Assembly: GCF_965363235.1 (NCBI RefSeq)
Contig: NC_134843.1
Span: 868,001-932,000 of the forward strand
Source: Mytilus galloprovincialis
Taxonomy: Eukaryota > Mollusca > Bivalvia > Mytilida > Mytilidae
Length of the DNA stretch: 64,000 nt
Direction: 5' to 3'
Shown: positions 22,436 through 33,199 of the stretch, in pieces
How the letters are laid out: every line of letters starts with the position of its first letter
Position numbering within the stretch: position 1 is the stretch's first letter
Translations under genes and position numbers: made by a program
The notes under the pieces: generated by a model
What the model was told of the DNA's origin: nothing
Seen by the model: the letters and a program-made list of their open reading frames with translations, nothing else
The model's database searches: none

Positions 22436-25400
22436 CTGTTAAAAGTTGAACACATGATTAAGAATAACGTTTGGACAAACATTATACTTACAAAAGAGTT
22501 AATCATATGGTTTATGGGTCTTTATATGAATTACATTGACATTGACGTCACATGAATAAACGGGATCGTCTAGTTTAAACAGTATTTTATTCATATAAAT
22601 TGAATTGGATTGGGCAACAGGCAAAGCCTATGTAAGTCCTCTTCACAAACAGGATCGTGTTGTCTAAATGATTGGTTTTGGTTTGAACACCTATATTATA
22701 ACTATTTGAATGTCATCTGTACGTCGAGTCATAGATTTATGACAGAAACAGTTGGAAGTATAAAAAACGACAACAGTGGTGTACCGATGTTAAAAAGGGT
22801 ACGATTGCCATATACCTTGATGACAAAAAAGAAATAGGAAGCGCATTAACTCCAAACGAATACAGATCAGATGGGTCGGAAAGGGAAGCGTCGCATGAAA
22901 TCACACAATCTTTATATTAAGAAATGAAATGATTTGAAATACTTTACATGGGTTCGAATTGCCGTAAAAGTAGTAACATGTCATTGTACGGTACCCCGCC
23001 GTGGCTGATATGCTAATAATCTTTTCTTCCATCTGTTCGTCTGAAACAACAATTCTACAATTCCAATCTTTACTACACGCACACACTTGTATTCATCCTT
23101 TACAAATCGCTGGGCACATTGGCGCAACAATCTAGTATTCTGTATTTTATAATATGTTGATACGCGAGGTATTCTATGATAAAATTCGCAGATGACCAAG
23201 GCAATATCACTGTGTTACTGTCTACTATTTCCGGTTCTTGAAATTTTGTTTTTAAATCAATGTATATTCAGTTACAAAAAAATGCGACGTTTTCGAGAAA
23301 CAATAATTAAATTGGATAATGTGGATATCGGCTATGCAAAAGAATGCGGTTTACACAGATAAGTAGTCCCAGAGACTGACAACAGTTTAACAAGCTGGTA
23401 AAATGTTTGAACAAGTAGATAGGAAGTACATGCATATATCAACGTGCTGTTCATTTCTAATATACTTTATAAAACAATCAGTTTTAAAAATAAAAATAAA
23501 ACAATATATTGATAAGTTTGAAACAAGGCTGCTTAACTCAAATAAAAAGATGCATAAATACACAGACACGTCAGATTGTAATCGGGTTAAGGTGGTATGG
23601 GTGTCTTCCTCCATCTTGTATTGTAAAAAACAGAGAACCAAAGGTCCAGATTTTTTATCAAGTTAGCAAAATTTGATGCAGGAATGCAGATATTTAATGT
23701 GAATTTTTATTTAAAAGAACCAATTTATAAGAATATAACTTATAAATATTGATATTTTTGCAAATGATGATTATTTTTGGTTGTTTTTAAAAATAAATTA
23801 AATTGGCATTTTAAGGGGAGGTAACTCTAAAAAAGTGCATTTTCTGAAGGATTCTACATGGAATTTTTCTATTTTGTATTTTAGCCGGAAAAAACGTACG
23901 GTGACCCTATCTTTTCTTTTGATATTCTCAAAGCATTGTCTGAAAGCTATCTTTTCCTTAAGTATTTAACAATTCTATCATTTTGTTTAGTTTCTAATCA
24001 CAAAATTGTGTTTTTTCCTGTATAATCCATACAAAATTCGTCATTTTGTCACGCCCTGTAGCTTGAGAAAATGCGCGGTGACCTATCATTTTTATAACAT
24101 TTTTCAACATATATCAATAGATACTACATTTTGGCAAAGTATGAACAAATTCTATCATTTTTATTTTAGACTCCCATGCCACCTTAAGTTAACTTAAAGA
24201 CTTTAGATTCGTAGTCCATGCATTGCTTTTCGTTTTGCTTATTTCTGCCGTCATTTCTATGTCAGTGACTTTAGTAAATGGAAGACTTGTATTCATATAC
24301 GATTCCTCGTGTCGAAAGATTGTTACATAAACTCACGTATGTATGTTTCTTTGCTTTTAAAATTAAGGGTTTTAGCGTTTTTGGAGATAAATTAAGAAAA
24401 GCTATTTGGACGCACATAATTAATAAAGGTTGATTTTCATTTACCAAAAATAAATATGTTGGATCGTATAGTTTATCTATTGCAAAGTAAAATTTCCTCT
24501 TTTCTCAATATACAATCTTTTCAATACTATTTATAATTTCTCATTGACGTACTAAGCATGAACTTCATTATGAACGTTGAAACCTAACCATTTGAAATCC
24601 AGGGATGAACGTAAAAAGCTATTAATGTATGACCAAAACAAATATAAAAAAAGAGTAGTCAAATTAGGTTAATTTTGACTGAGGCAATTGGAAGCTTAGT
24701 TGGTCATATAGCTTCTATTAATTTATGATTTATCAACTGGGAATTTGATAATTGTTTGTTATAAATCATGTTATGACAGAATCTCTGACTACTAAGCTGA
24801 TGATAACCTCGGGGGTTTATAGTCCGTCAGCAGTGGTACAGATCTAGTGGGATACAAAAGAATAGCTTTATCGGAGGCAAACATAGTCTAAATGTTTTGG
24901 TTATCTTTTAATTTGTCAATATTTGATGATAAAACATCGCTCAAATCTATGTTTTATTTTAACTGACCCAATAATATTAGTGTTGCTGATAAATGAATGT
25001 AATTTATGTTTCTAATTCCTAGACTAGCCCTGCACGTTGTCATTATCATGATGGCGTCCCATGACTCGCACATCATTATACATGTTATATTTGATTTTAT
25101 ATTTTGAAATAAACTTCAGCAGAAGCATTATTTGGCCATTAGAAACACGCAATTATGTAAATTATCGTCTCTAGATTTAAACGGTCAATTATAGTGCATT
25201 TATGTTAAATATGTATCATATGCTTTTTTATTATAATTTTCAGCATACAAATCTGAAGTCGAAGTTACGGAAAGTAAGTACAAAATAAAAATCTAATAAA
25301 TATGAAGATAAAGTTTTATTGACTAAAATATCAATAAATACACACTCAAACAAATTTAGTTTAAGAATCATAAACGACAAAGCAATTTGAGTATTCAATT

Positions 25401-28400
25401 ACATCTATCTATTTCGAGTAGTTGTAAATAATTTGCCCCGATCAATGGTTTAATAAGGAGATTACTTGTAAGCCGATATCTTGTTACAGCATGTTCTTAA
25501 AAAGCTTTTCAAAAGCTTTCGTTAAAACCATTTACAATAATACGCATTTTGAGTCAACTGGTGTCTCTCCATCGGTTAATGTTAGTTGTATTTCGATTTG
25601 GTTGTTTTGTGATATGTTGTACTGTTCAATAGTTTTTCTAATTTCTGTTATCCTTATGCAAGTATCAAATCAAGGCATTTGTTCATGTAAATCATTTTAA
25701 TTCATATATCTAATTCAAATGTTTACTTTTTTGTTGTTGTGTTCTTTCACTTTTATGAAACACCAAACACAAAACACATGATAAGATGAAACCTTATGAC
25801 TTTAACATATATGTTCCGGACCATATGAGTATTTGGACCATACGCGTATGGTCATGACCCATATGGTCCGACTGTACGCGTATGGTCGGGGTAATTAACA
25901 TTCTGTTACAGTTTACTTTTAATACTTCTAAACTCTTCATATGGTCTGACCGTTCATCATTAAAAAGACGCTTTCATATAGGTAATTTTATTATTATATG
26001 ATAATAAAAATATTAGCTAAATAAAAATTAGAAGTCATTATCGATTTGTTATTATGAGTGAATGGCAATATGTCGGCTTAAATAATTAAATTTCAAAAAT
26101 GTCTTAATGAACTGTTACACAAGAAGTCACTTGAAAGTAACATAGTTTATTTAAGTTGTCTTGTGAATATGGTGTATTGCAGTTATTTTTACGATATTTG
26201 AGATCTAGAGCTTCTTAAAGACACCGTAGACATCAAAATGGCCAAAGACTTCGATATCACTGTACGCAGCTGCAAAAAGGCTAGCTTTTCACTCGCAAAC
26301 AAAAGGTGTACATGGAAAGGATCGTGTACAACCAAGACTTGCAAATGCAAAAAAGCCATGATGGCAGTAAATGTCACCCCAAGCCTACATGTAAGAATGT
26401 AACTAGCGATGAAAACTAACTATGGCATCAATATTAATTTTTACGTAGTTTTTGAATTATAAAATTAACAAATTGTCATGTAACCATCATTGTTTTTTTT
26501 TAGATAAAGTTTTTGTATTATTGAAACGTTTATAATGTGATTTGGAAAACAATACCTATATGGTCAAAAAACTCATATGGTCCGGCCCGTTAATAACCAA
26601 ATGAGTATTATACTCATATGGTCATGACCATACGCGTATGATCCAAATACTCATATGGTCCGGAAAATATATATTGTACTATCATACATTTATCTTTGAA
26701 TGAACGAGAAATAATAACCGTAAGAATATTAATTAATGTATATTGTAAAATCAGTCACTGTAGTCAAGGGGGCATTAAGATATAATTTTGTTGCTATGTT
26801 TGACAATCTTGCACTGGTTTTAACACTGGTACAGACGATTACGTACAAATCATGTTATTGTCAGTAAGACAACCAGGAACGGGGAATTATTTTAATATCA
26901 ATACACGCACACTTTTGACGGACATTGCACCGTTAGGAAATCATTTATTTCTTCGTAAGTTATGTAAGACACAGCAAACTGTACACACAAGAGGCAAGAT
27001 ACTTCATATTCAATTGGGGTAAATAACTAGATAAATCAATTCCACTCTAAATATTTCATGCTTTCAAACATGAAAATCCAAATTTAGGATTAGATATATA
27101 TTTACTTTAACGTAATAAATTCCTTTCAATTTCAAGCTTTATATTTAAACATAAAATGTAAATGATAAATCACTGCATAGATTTCAGCAGAAGGTGTGTA
27201 TTGACAAATGTTTATGGTCCAATATACCAAACCGAATAAATTTCCCCTACTTATCAAACCCTCGACCCCTCGACGAAGTCAAGTGTAAGGCTGTAAACTA
27301 ACAAGATACGAAACAACACATCACACAACCACAAGTAACAGTGTCGCCTTTAAATTTTACAACTCTGAGGGTAAATAAATATTGGGTCATTATAAAATCT
27401 GTGAGAAGTCTTTGATATTTATTGTTTACCTAAGGGAGAATATTATTCTATTTATTTTTCTTACTTCTTGTTAATCTTGCCTGATATAATAAATCTACTT
27501 AAGAATTCCTTAGTAACAACTTTTGAATGCATAGTATTGTTTATACCTAAATTGATGTTTTAATTATTTCATTTAATTTATATTCATTTTGATAAACGCA
27601 AGCCTCAATTAAAATTTTAAAAAAGATTGTCTTTATCGTCCATGGAACGATATATATGTGGAGGGGAAAAGGTGGCATTTTATGACGCACACATTTCTTT
27701 TGTCGGCCTTTGCATTAGATGGAACCTCATAATATATAAGCAACTAGCTCACTGTTTAATTTATGGGCCAGCTGAGGACCACCTCCACGTACATGATTTT
27801 CTCGCTGCGTTGAAGATCCATCGGTGCCTTCAGCTGTTTTTCTGCTCTTTAGTTGAGTTGTTGTCTCTTTGACATTTCCCCCATTTCCATTCTCAATTTC
27901 ATTTTTGAAATAAATCGAATACTTTTCTATTTTAAAAATTTAACTTTCTTAAAGATTATTTTGCCGTTTAATTTCCATCGAAAACTAAACACTAATCTTC
28001 ATAGATTTGAGACATATTCATCATTCTACATATAATATCGCAGCGGACCGTCCAACTTTAAAATATAACAAAGAACTGATTTTTTTACAACGTACCGCTA
28101 AAAATACAATATAATTATATATTAAAAGGAAATAAAGTTTAGCCCCGAAACAATATATGCAATACAATGCGGAAAATCTCTTTTGAAGGTTCTTAAATTA
28201 GTTTTCTGCAGAAATAAGCTTAGATAAGTTTTTGCTTTTGATATTTGATGTCATATTCTCGTCGTCTGAACGTTTAATGTTATTCTTGTTTCAATTAATC
28301 TCTGTCCCAATACATTGTAGAGTTGACTTATGGACTATACAATACAACAACAGATGAGAACTTGTGTTATGCATTGGATATGTAGTATAACACTAGTTAA

Positions 28401-31400
28401 ATCATCTGAGCGTCGACTTAAACAAATCATTTATCTACACGTATCTATCCACAAGTTGGCCAAAAAATTCTTTCCTCCTCTCGAACAATTTTTTATGTTG
28501 AAATCATGAGTATTTCTTTAATAACCCTGTACAAAAGTTAAGAAACAAGGCTGATATGACAAGGCTGATATGTTGCGACATATTTCTTCCATGCACGGTG
28601 CCCACAGGATAGGGATAACGTATTGTTTCGAAGCTTTAGTCAAGTGAATTTTATCAAACGTGAAAAAGGAAGTTTCAGAATGTGACTAAATGAAAAAAGT
28701 AAATTCACAAAAATACTAAACTCCAAGTAAAATTCAAAACGAAAAGCCCCTAATCAAATGGCAAAATCAAAAGCACAAACACATCGAACGAATTGTCATA
28801 TTCCTCACTTGGTACAGGCATTTTCTTATGTAGAAAATGGTGGATTGAACCTGGTTTTATAGCGCTAAAGCTTGCATCAAATTCCATTGTATTTACAACG
28901 ATGCAGAAACAAAATGATAATCTTAGTTGGTGGTAATAAGCGGACAATCGGCTATCGTACAAGGAAAGCAAAACGAAACAGTTTCTTGAAAAGCTCAGGT
29001 GCAATATATGTTGAATTTGACACATTATCTCTATTTCCAAATAAATTACAGCCTCCAAATCCAAGGAACCTGAATATAAACTTTAAATAGTTTAATACAG
29101 ATGTAGAATGCAGGTCATTTTCATTGAACATTCGTGGTTTTGTAAAATATGCTCTAAATTACAGCGACTATTACAGATTTAAACATCAATTACCTTTACA
29201 AGTAGGAAACTTTATGTAATGACTGGACATCCATTCAGTTGTAGTATACTCCAATGGTAAACCTGTCGGCGTAATCAGCAATCGTGGGAAGAGTGTAGTA
29301 TTACAAGTGGAATCTGAATAAATAGTTATCGCCCCTGTATAACCAGCTTCCGGTGCCGTACACGTTGTACTTGTAACATTCACATAGTCTATTTCTGAAG
29401 TGATTGATGCGTTAGTGTTCTGTTGAAAAAGAAACCGATTTTTATTTACTTTTGTTAAAAACTACCTTTCCTGAGTACAGGTTCATTTTGAATCATGTAA
29501 AGTATTATTTCACGTGTCGAAAGCCTACAATTGAAACTCATATATTGCTGAATATAGCATAACCTTGCAGGCTTTCGGACCCACAATGTTTTTCAACTGT
29601 GTACACTATTTGGCCTTTTAACTTTTTGAATTTAGCGTCACTGATGAGTCTTTTGTAGATACAATCCGCTTGTCGTACACGCACCCTATAATTGGGGATT
29701 TTTGTTTGGCATTTAAAGATGTATATTACTTATGTAGATCTGCCAGTTTATATAAAATTCTGTAGATTTGGATTTTACTTTTGAATAGTTTTACTTTAGA
29801 CTAGTAAAAAGCTAACTTTGGCTTGGGTTAAATGTCTTTAAATAAAATCTAAAATCATTTACGTACAAAGTGTTCATTCATAGAGATGACTTTGTAGAAT
29901 ATTTCAGTGTGTCTTAGGTTCACAGATAGTCACTTTTACACCGTTATAGTGGTGTGTTCAAATAACAAAAGTTGTGACCTATCTGCTGTGTCAATGGCAA
30001 AAGTTCCAATTACAATATTTTACAAAATACCCAGCTTCAAGCATGTAAAATTAACTTAAACGTGAAATGCATTTTTCTGTCTAATTAACGCTTACCCTTA
30101 CACGTTATTCATTCCTAACATTACATGAAATACTTACTTGTTTGGAGTAAACACCAACTGTAGGAATTGGATGCATACATCCCGTAGTAAAAGTAAGGGT
30201 AACAGTGGGTATATCATCTCCTAGTGTTACATTCCTGTCCAATCCATCTACTACCACACTATCGGATACAACTGTAAATTCAAATAAAAACATGGATAAC
30301 TTTTCTTTCGAATACATGTGGAATTCCGGAATATTGCTTGTCTCTTTAATAAAGAAGGGAATAAAACGTATTCTGGGGGGGGGGGGGGGGGGGGGGGGGG
30401 TCACAAATAACTAAGGTTATTTAAAAGTTCTAAGTTAAATAAAGGTTACATTAACCTCAAAAGTTCAATTACATCAACGAAATCGGGAAAGTCCCAGGCC
30501 TAATTAAATATACTCAAGAATGGTTTTACTCAAGAATGGTTTCAGACGTAATTTTTATACATAACGGAGTGACCATGCTCTACGGCACCAAATCTCTCTC
30601 TTATTTTCAGTTATTACAGTCATGAAGCATACTAGCATTTAACTCTTATCACTTCGGCAGTTCGGAAGACACAATTCATATACCTATAAAAGTATGTTCT
30701 GAATTAGTATATCAGAGCAGGGACATACAAATGTATGTCCGACATATTGAATCAGATTAGAATATGCTGACCCAATGAAAGGTAAAGATGATATACATAT
30801 TTCTGATAATAGTATTAGAAATATAATCACCACTATACTTCTCTAGTCTTGCAGTGAAACTATTGTTAAAGTAGAATGTATAAGTAAATGACCACGTCAT
30901 GTTGTCAAAAATGAGGTGTGTTAAAACCGATGCCTTTCGGAGGGAAAATAATGACACTGTCTGCCCCTAAAAGAACTCAGACTTGTTGTAAGGTAAAACT
31001 AACTTTGCAGAACCTGCTCCCGTTTGTAAAACACTGTAAAGTATTTTTCATTCTGAATAAGCATGACATATTTTCCACCGGACGTAGAGCAAGCAACAAT
31101 GAAATACATGACTGTATAAAATACTCTTTTCGCTTGTCATCATTTCTAGTCTAAAGGGTTCAACTCACATCTTGGAATTAGACTGGTAACTATTCTTTAT
31201 AAAAAAAAACCAGATATAAACAGGTCTACGACAGCAATGCAAACGTTCTATTGTTGAAGAAGAATTGAGAATGGAAATGGAGAATGTGTCAAGATGACAA
31301 CTCGACCAAAGAGAAAGGGCATCTTTTTGACAAATAGCTTTGAGTTTTCATGTATTACAAGATTCTATTTCGTTTGTGTCGCTACGATGATGCAATATTA

Positions 31401-32786
31401 CAGTATACTAGTACACCTTCTTTTTCACCACATATAAAAATCGGTTCAGTGCTAAGGTTGTGATCATATGAAATAAGAAATTCGTCAACAAAAATACCAA
31501 GGACCTTATGCCACTGACTTTCATGAACATGCTGATGTATATCTATCACATGATTGATTACGCATAACAGAATGTTTTGTTTTTAACCTAAACACTATCT
31601 TTAACATACCTGTTTTTTGACACAATTACTTACAATTTGTTTTTATAGCAACAATTACAATAGTTTACAGTACACTAGTACAGCAATAGTTTCTAGTATT
31701 ATATCGAGTGTTCGACTTATAAAACTTGTTTTCCTCAATCGCAGCTATCATCAGCAAAAATATCAGAGTAATGATTTTGATTATACTTACCGAAAACATT
31801 CTCATTATAACGTATTCTGTAGACTGTTGAATCATACCCAGGATGGCCACATTTCCAATCTCTCTCTTCATTTCTGGCTATATTACTAATGGTCACTGAT
31901 ATACCAGAAACATTACTGGCATACCTGTATCTCGTGCCTTCATTTTCGACTTTACAAAAACCAGAATTACTACAAGTTGTTGCTGTGAACTGTTCGTCAT
32001 CTTTAATCCAGTGAGCTATGCCATTAAAATTAGGTATTCTACAGAAAATTGTTATTGGCTGTCCCTCAATGATATAACCCGTAGAAAAAGTCAGCTGTCC
32101 TGAAAAACAAAAACAAATCTTTGGTTTTGTTTTGGTGTGTGCGGATCTATAAATGTTAGGATATAGATATAAATTACCATAATACTATACGGCTTGGTTT
32201 TTCTTCTTCATTGTACAATGAACAGGCCGTGCATGTGATATAAAGTCTTATAAGACCGGTACTTTGTGTCTTTTGATATATGTTTTGAGATTATTTCAGA
32301 TCTGACGAGTCCGGCACTTTTCATCTAAATTAGGTTTGTTTTATATTGCGTGTTACTTGTTAGGGAAAGTGTTGATTAAAGAATCATGGTCATCCCCGCC
32401 ACATTCCAAATACGTATTCCCAAAATCTGGAAGATGTAATCAGTAGTTGTAGCTACTTTTAAATATCTGCCATAATTGTAGTTCGGTTATAGTTGTAGTT
32501 ATTTTTGGCTTTTTAATTGATTTATAATTTTTCATGTCGGGGCCTTTTATAGCTAAACATACTGTATGGGTTTTGCTCATTGTTGAAGACTGTCATGTGA
32601 CATGTAACCGTCCCATATTCGTCCTTTACAAGAAAGACTCTGGTCATAATACCACATCTCGCTTCTTTTTTTTTCTCTCTTTTTTTTTTTTTCTTTAAGC
32701 TTACCTTCACAAACTGTTAAATGTAAAATCACCAGTAAAGCGAACAGCCGTGACGAACTTGTACCAACCATTGCAGTTCTATCTAC
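21792..32786 (-). CDS. gene C: type I membrane receptor with Ig-like ectodomain (five coding exons)
   Basis: Coding exons: 32771-32705, 32099-31791, 30271-30138, 29419-29194, 22435-21792. All junctions are GT/AG and in phase, giving 459 residues to the stop at 21792. Residues 1-22 are a signal peptide (SRLFALLVILHLTV core). Residues 23-125 form a V-like Ig domain (FCRIPNF, then W, then KCGHPGY). Residues about 126-245 form a second Cys-containing ectodomain split by an intron, divergent and not confidently Ig. A Thr/Ser-rich stem follows, then a TM at about 300-323 with a KRKK stop-transfer, and a 136-residue tail with Tyr motifs and two copies of a 19-residue repeat. A 15-nt 5' UTR precedes the ATG after an acceptor at 32787-32789. 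A reverse-strand AATAAA lies near 21690. Probably a cell-surface recognition receptor; the ligand is unknown. Confidence 0.75.
23587..24187. mobile_element. ~600-bp element with 20-bp terminal inverted repeats
   Basis: The left end 'ttaaggtggtatgggtgtct' is inverted at the right end as 'agactcccatgccaccttaa'. Inside is a mollusc-type 'ggggaggtaactct' block and two 'cggtgacc' blocks, with no ORF. It lies in the large last intron of gene C. Confidence 0.5.
25808..26672. mobile_element. DNA transposon remnant with palindromic CGCG-containing TIRs, copy 1
   Basis: Terminal inverted repeats of about 50 bp share 'ggaccatatgagtatttgga' and the palindrome GACCATACGCGTATGGTC; the two ends differ by only a few bases. 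A further related palindrome lies just inside the left end. It is intronic in gene C. A sister element is at 37979-39272. The palindromes are candidate transposase-binding sites (inference). Confidence 0.7.
26238..26402 (+). pseudogene. Cys-rich C-terminal remnant of a transposase/integrase-type protein
   Basis: A 54-codon ORF inside the TIR element. It shows spaced Cys/Lys (SCKKASF, RCTWKGSC, TKTCKCKKA) like the Cys-rich C-terminal tails of some domesticated or transposon-derived integrase proteins. Upstream in-frame codons are related in character but hit a stop. The family assignment is from memory and tentative. Confidence 0.4.
27620..27905 (+). repeat. 'ttgttgtctctttgac' dispersed family, long copy
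   Basis: Contains 'ttttctcgctgcgttgaaga', 'gagttgttgtctctttgaca' and 'ccatttccattctcaatttc'. Shorter copies are at 31245-31325 (inverted), 33775-33842, 36430-36560 and 62165-62345. Confidence 0.65.
28695..28920 (+). repeat. 'tggtacagg' dispersed family, long copy
   Basis: Contains 'ttcctcacttggtacaggca', 'aaaatggtggattgaacctg' and 'tttacaacgatgcagaaac'. Intronic in gene C. Confidence 0.65.
29194..29419 (-). CDS. gene C second ectodomain, part 2
   Basis: 226 nt, phase 0-1, between CTTTTTCAACAG and GTAATT. It has three Cys (TTCTAPEAG, STCNTTLF, FPTCK) and several N-glycosylation sequons. Confidence 0.7.
29555..29690 (+). repeat. 'acgcgcgtttcgtc' dispersed family, partial copy
   Basis: Contains 'tagcgtcactgatgagtctt' and 'ttttgtagatacaatccgct'. 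The match is degenerate. Confidence 0.45.
30138..30271 (-). CDS. gene C second ectodomain, part 1
   Basis: 134 nt, phase 1 in and phase 0 out (AAACAA|GTAAGT). It encodes 45 residues with one Cys (TTGCMHP). A G-run of 28 or so lies about 100 bp upstream of the acceptor. Confidence 0.65.
31791..32099 (-). CDS. gene C Ig V-like domain exon
   Basis: 309 nt, phase 1-1, the classic one-exon Ig arrangement. It carries FCRIP (B-strand Cys), GIAHWIKDD (C-strand Trp) and WKCGHPGY (F-strand Cys), plus an extra Cys pair in the middle. Confidence 0.8.
32705..32786 (-). CDS. gene C exon with start codon and signal peptide
   Basis: ATG at 32771-32769, donor GAAG|GTAAGC, 22 codons plus 1 nt. The acceptor TTTATTCAG precedes a 15-nt UTR, and an upstream non-coding exon with donor CACAG|GTATGT ends at 32932. 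Confidence 0.7.
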
Positions 32787-32932
32787 CTGAATAAACATTA
32801 AACATCTCTGCATTATTAAATTCTGCTGTATACTAGAAATTTACGAATTTGATGTTTGTGGTTTAATTAAAAGAACATAATATGAAAATATTAATAAGTA
32901 CTTTAACATAAAGTTTTGTTGAGTAACATACC

Positions 32933-33144
32933 TGTGTACTGTTCGTGTTACATTTCCATCATACTGCCAAAGGTATTGTCTTAACGACAACATACGGACT
33001 TGATTATAACCGTTGTAAAACCCACCCTACATTTGTAAATATTCTAAGTCAACACAATTTATAGTTTTATGACTTTGTCATAGATAGCTTTAATTTGTTT
33101 TGTATGAAATTATTTCTCTTACTTCGATAAGGACCTTGTCTAAA
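32933..33144. promoter_or_regulatory. putative divergent promoter between genes C and D
   Basis: The first recognisable minus-strand donor of gene C (5' UTR exon) ends at 32932 and the ATG of gene D is at 33145, so both start sites must lie in or very near these ~210 bp unless there are further 5' exons. No clear TATA box was identified. Confidence 0.45.
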
Positions 33145-33199
33145 ATGGCGTGGAGGAACGGATTTTGGATTTTTGTTTATTGTTTTGTTTATTTTCAAA
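33145..33199 (+). CDS. gene D exon 1, signal peptide
   Basis: ATG followed by a hydrophobic run (FWIFVYCFVYF), donor CAAA|GTAAGT, phase 1. The start was chosen because it is the first ATG and gives a signal peptide in phase with the next exon. Confidence 0.7.

Noticed and set aside
25245..25273. A 29-nt plus-strand exon between TTTTCAG and GTAAGTAC
   Set aside because: Isolated and antisense within an intron of gene C; no partner exon found in phase.
32577..32813. Lys/Glu-rich ORF after the gene C signal peptide
   Set aside because: The extension past the donor GTAAGC at 32704 reads through a poly-T/C tract; the spliced model joins an Ig exon in phase.
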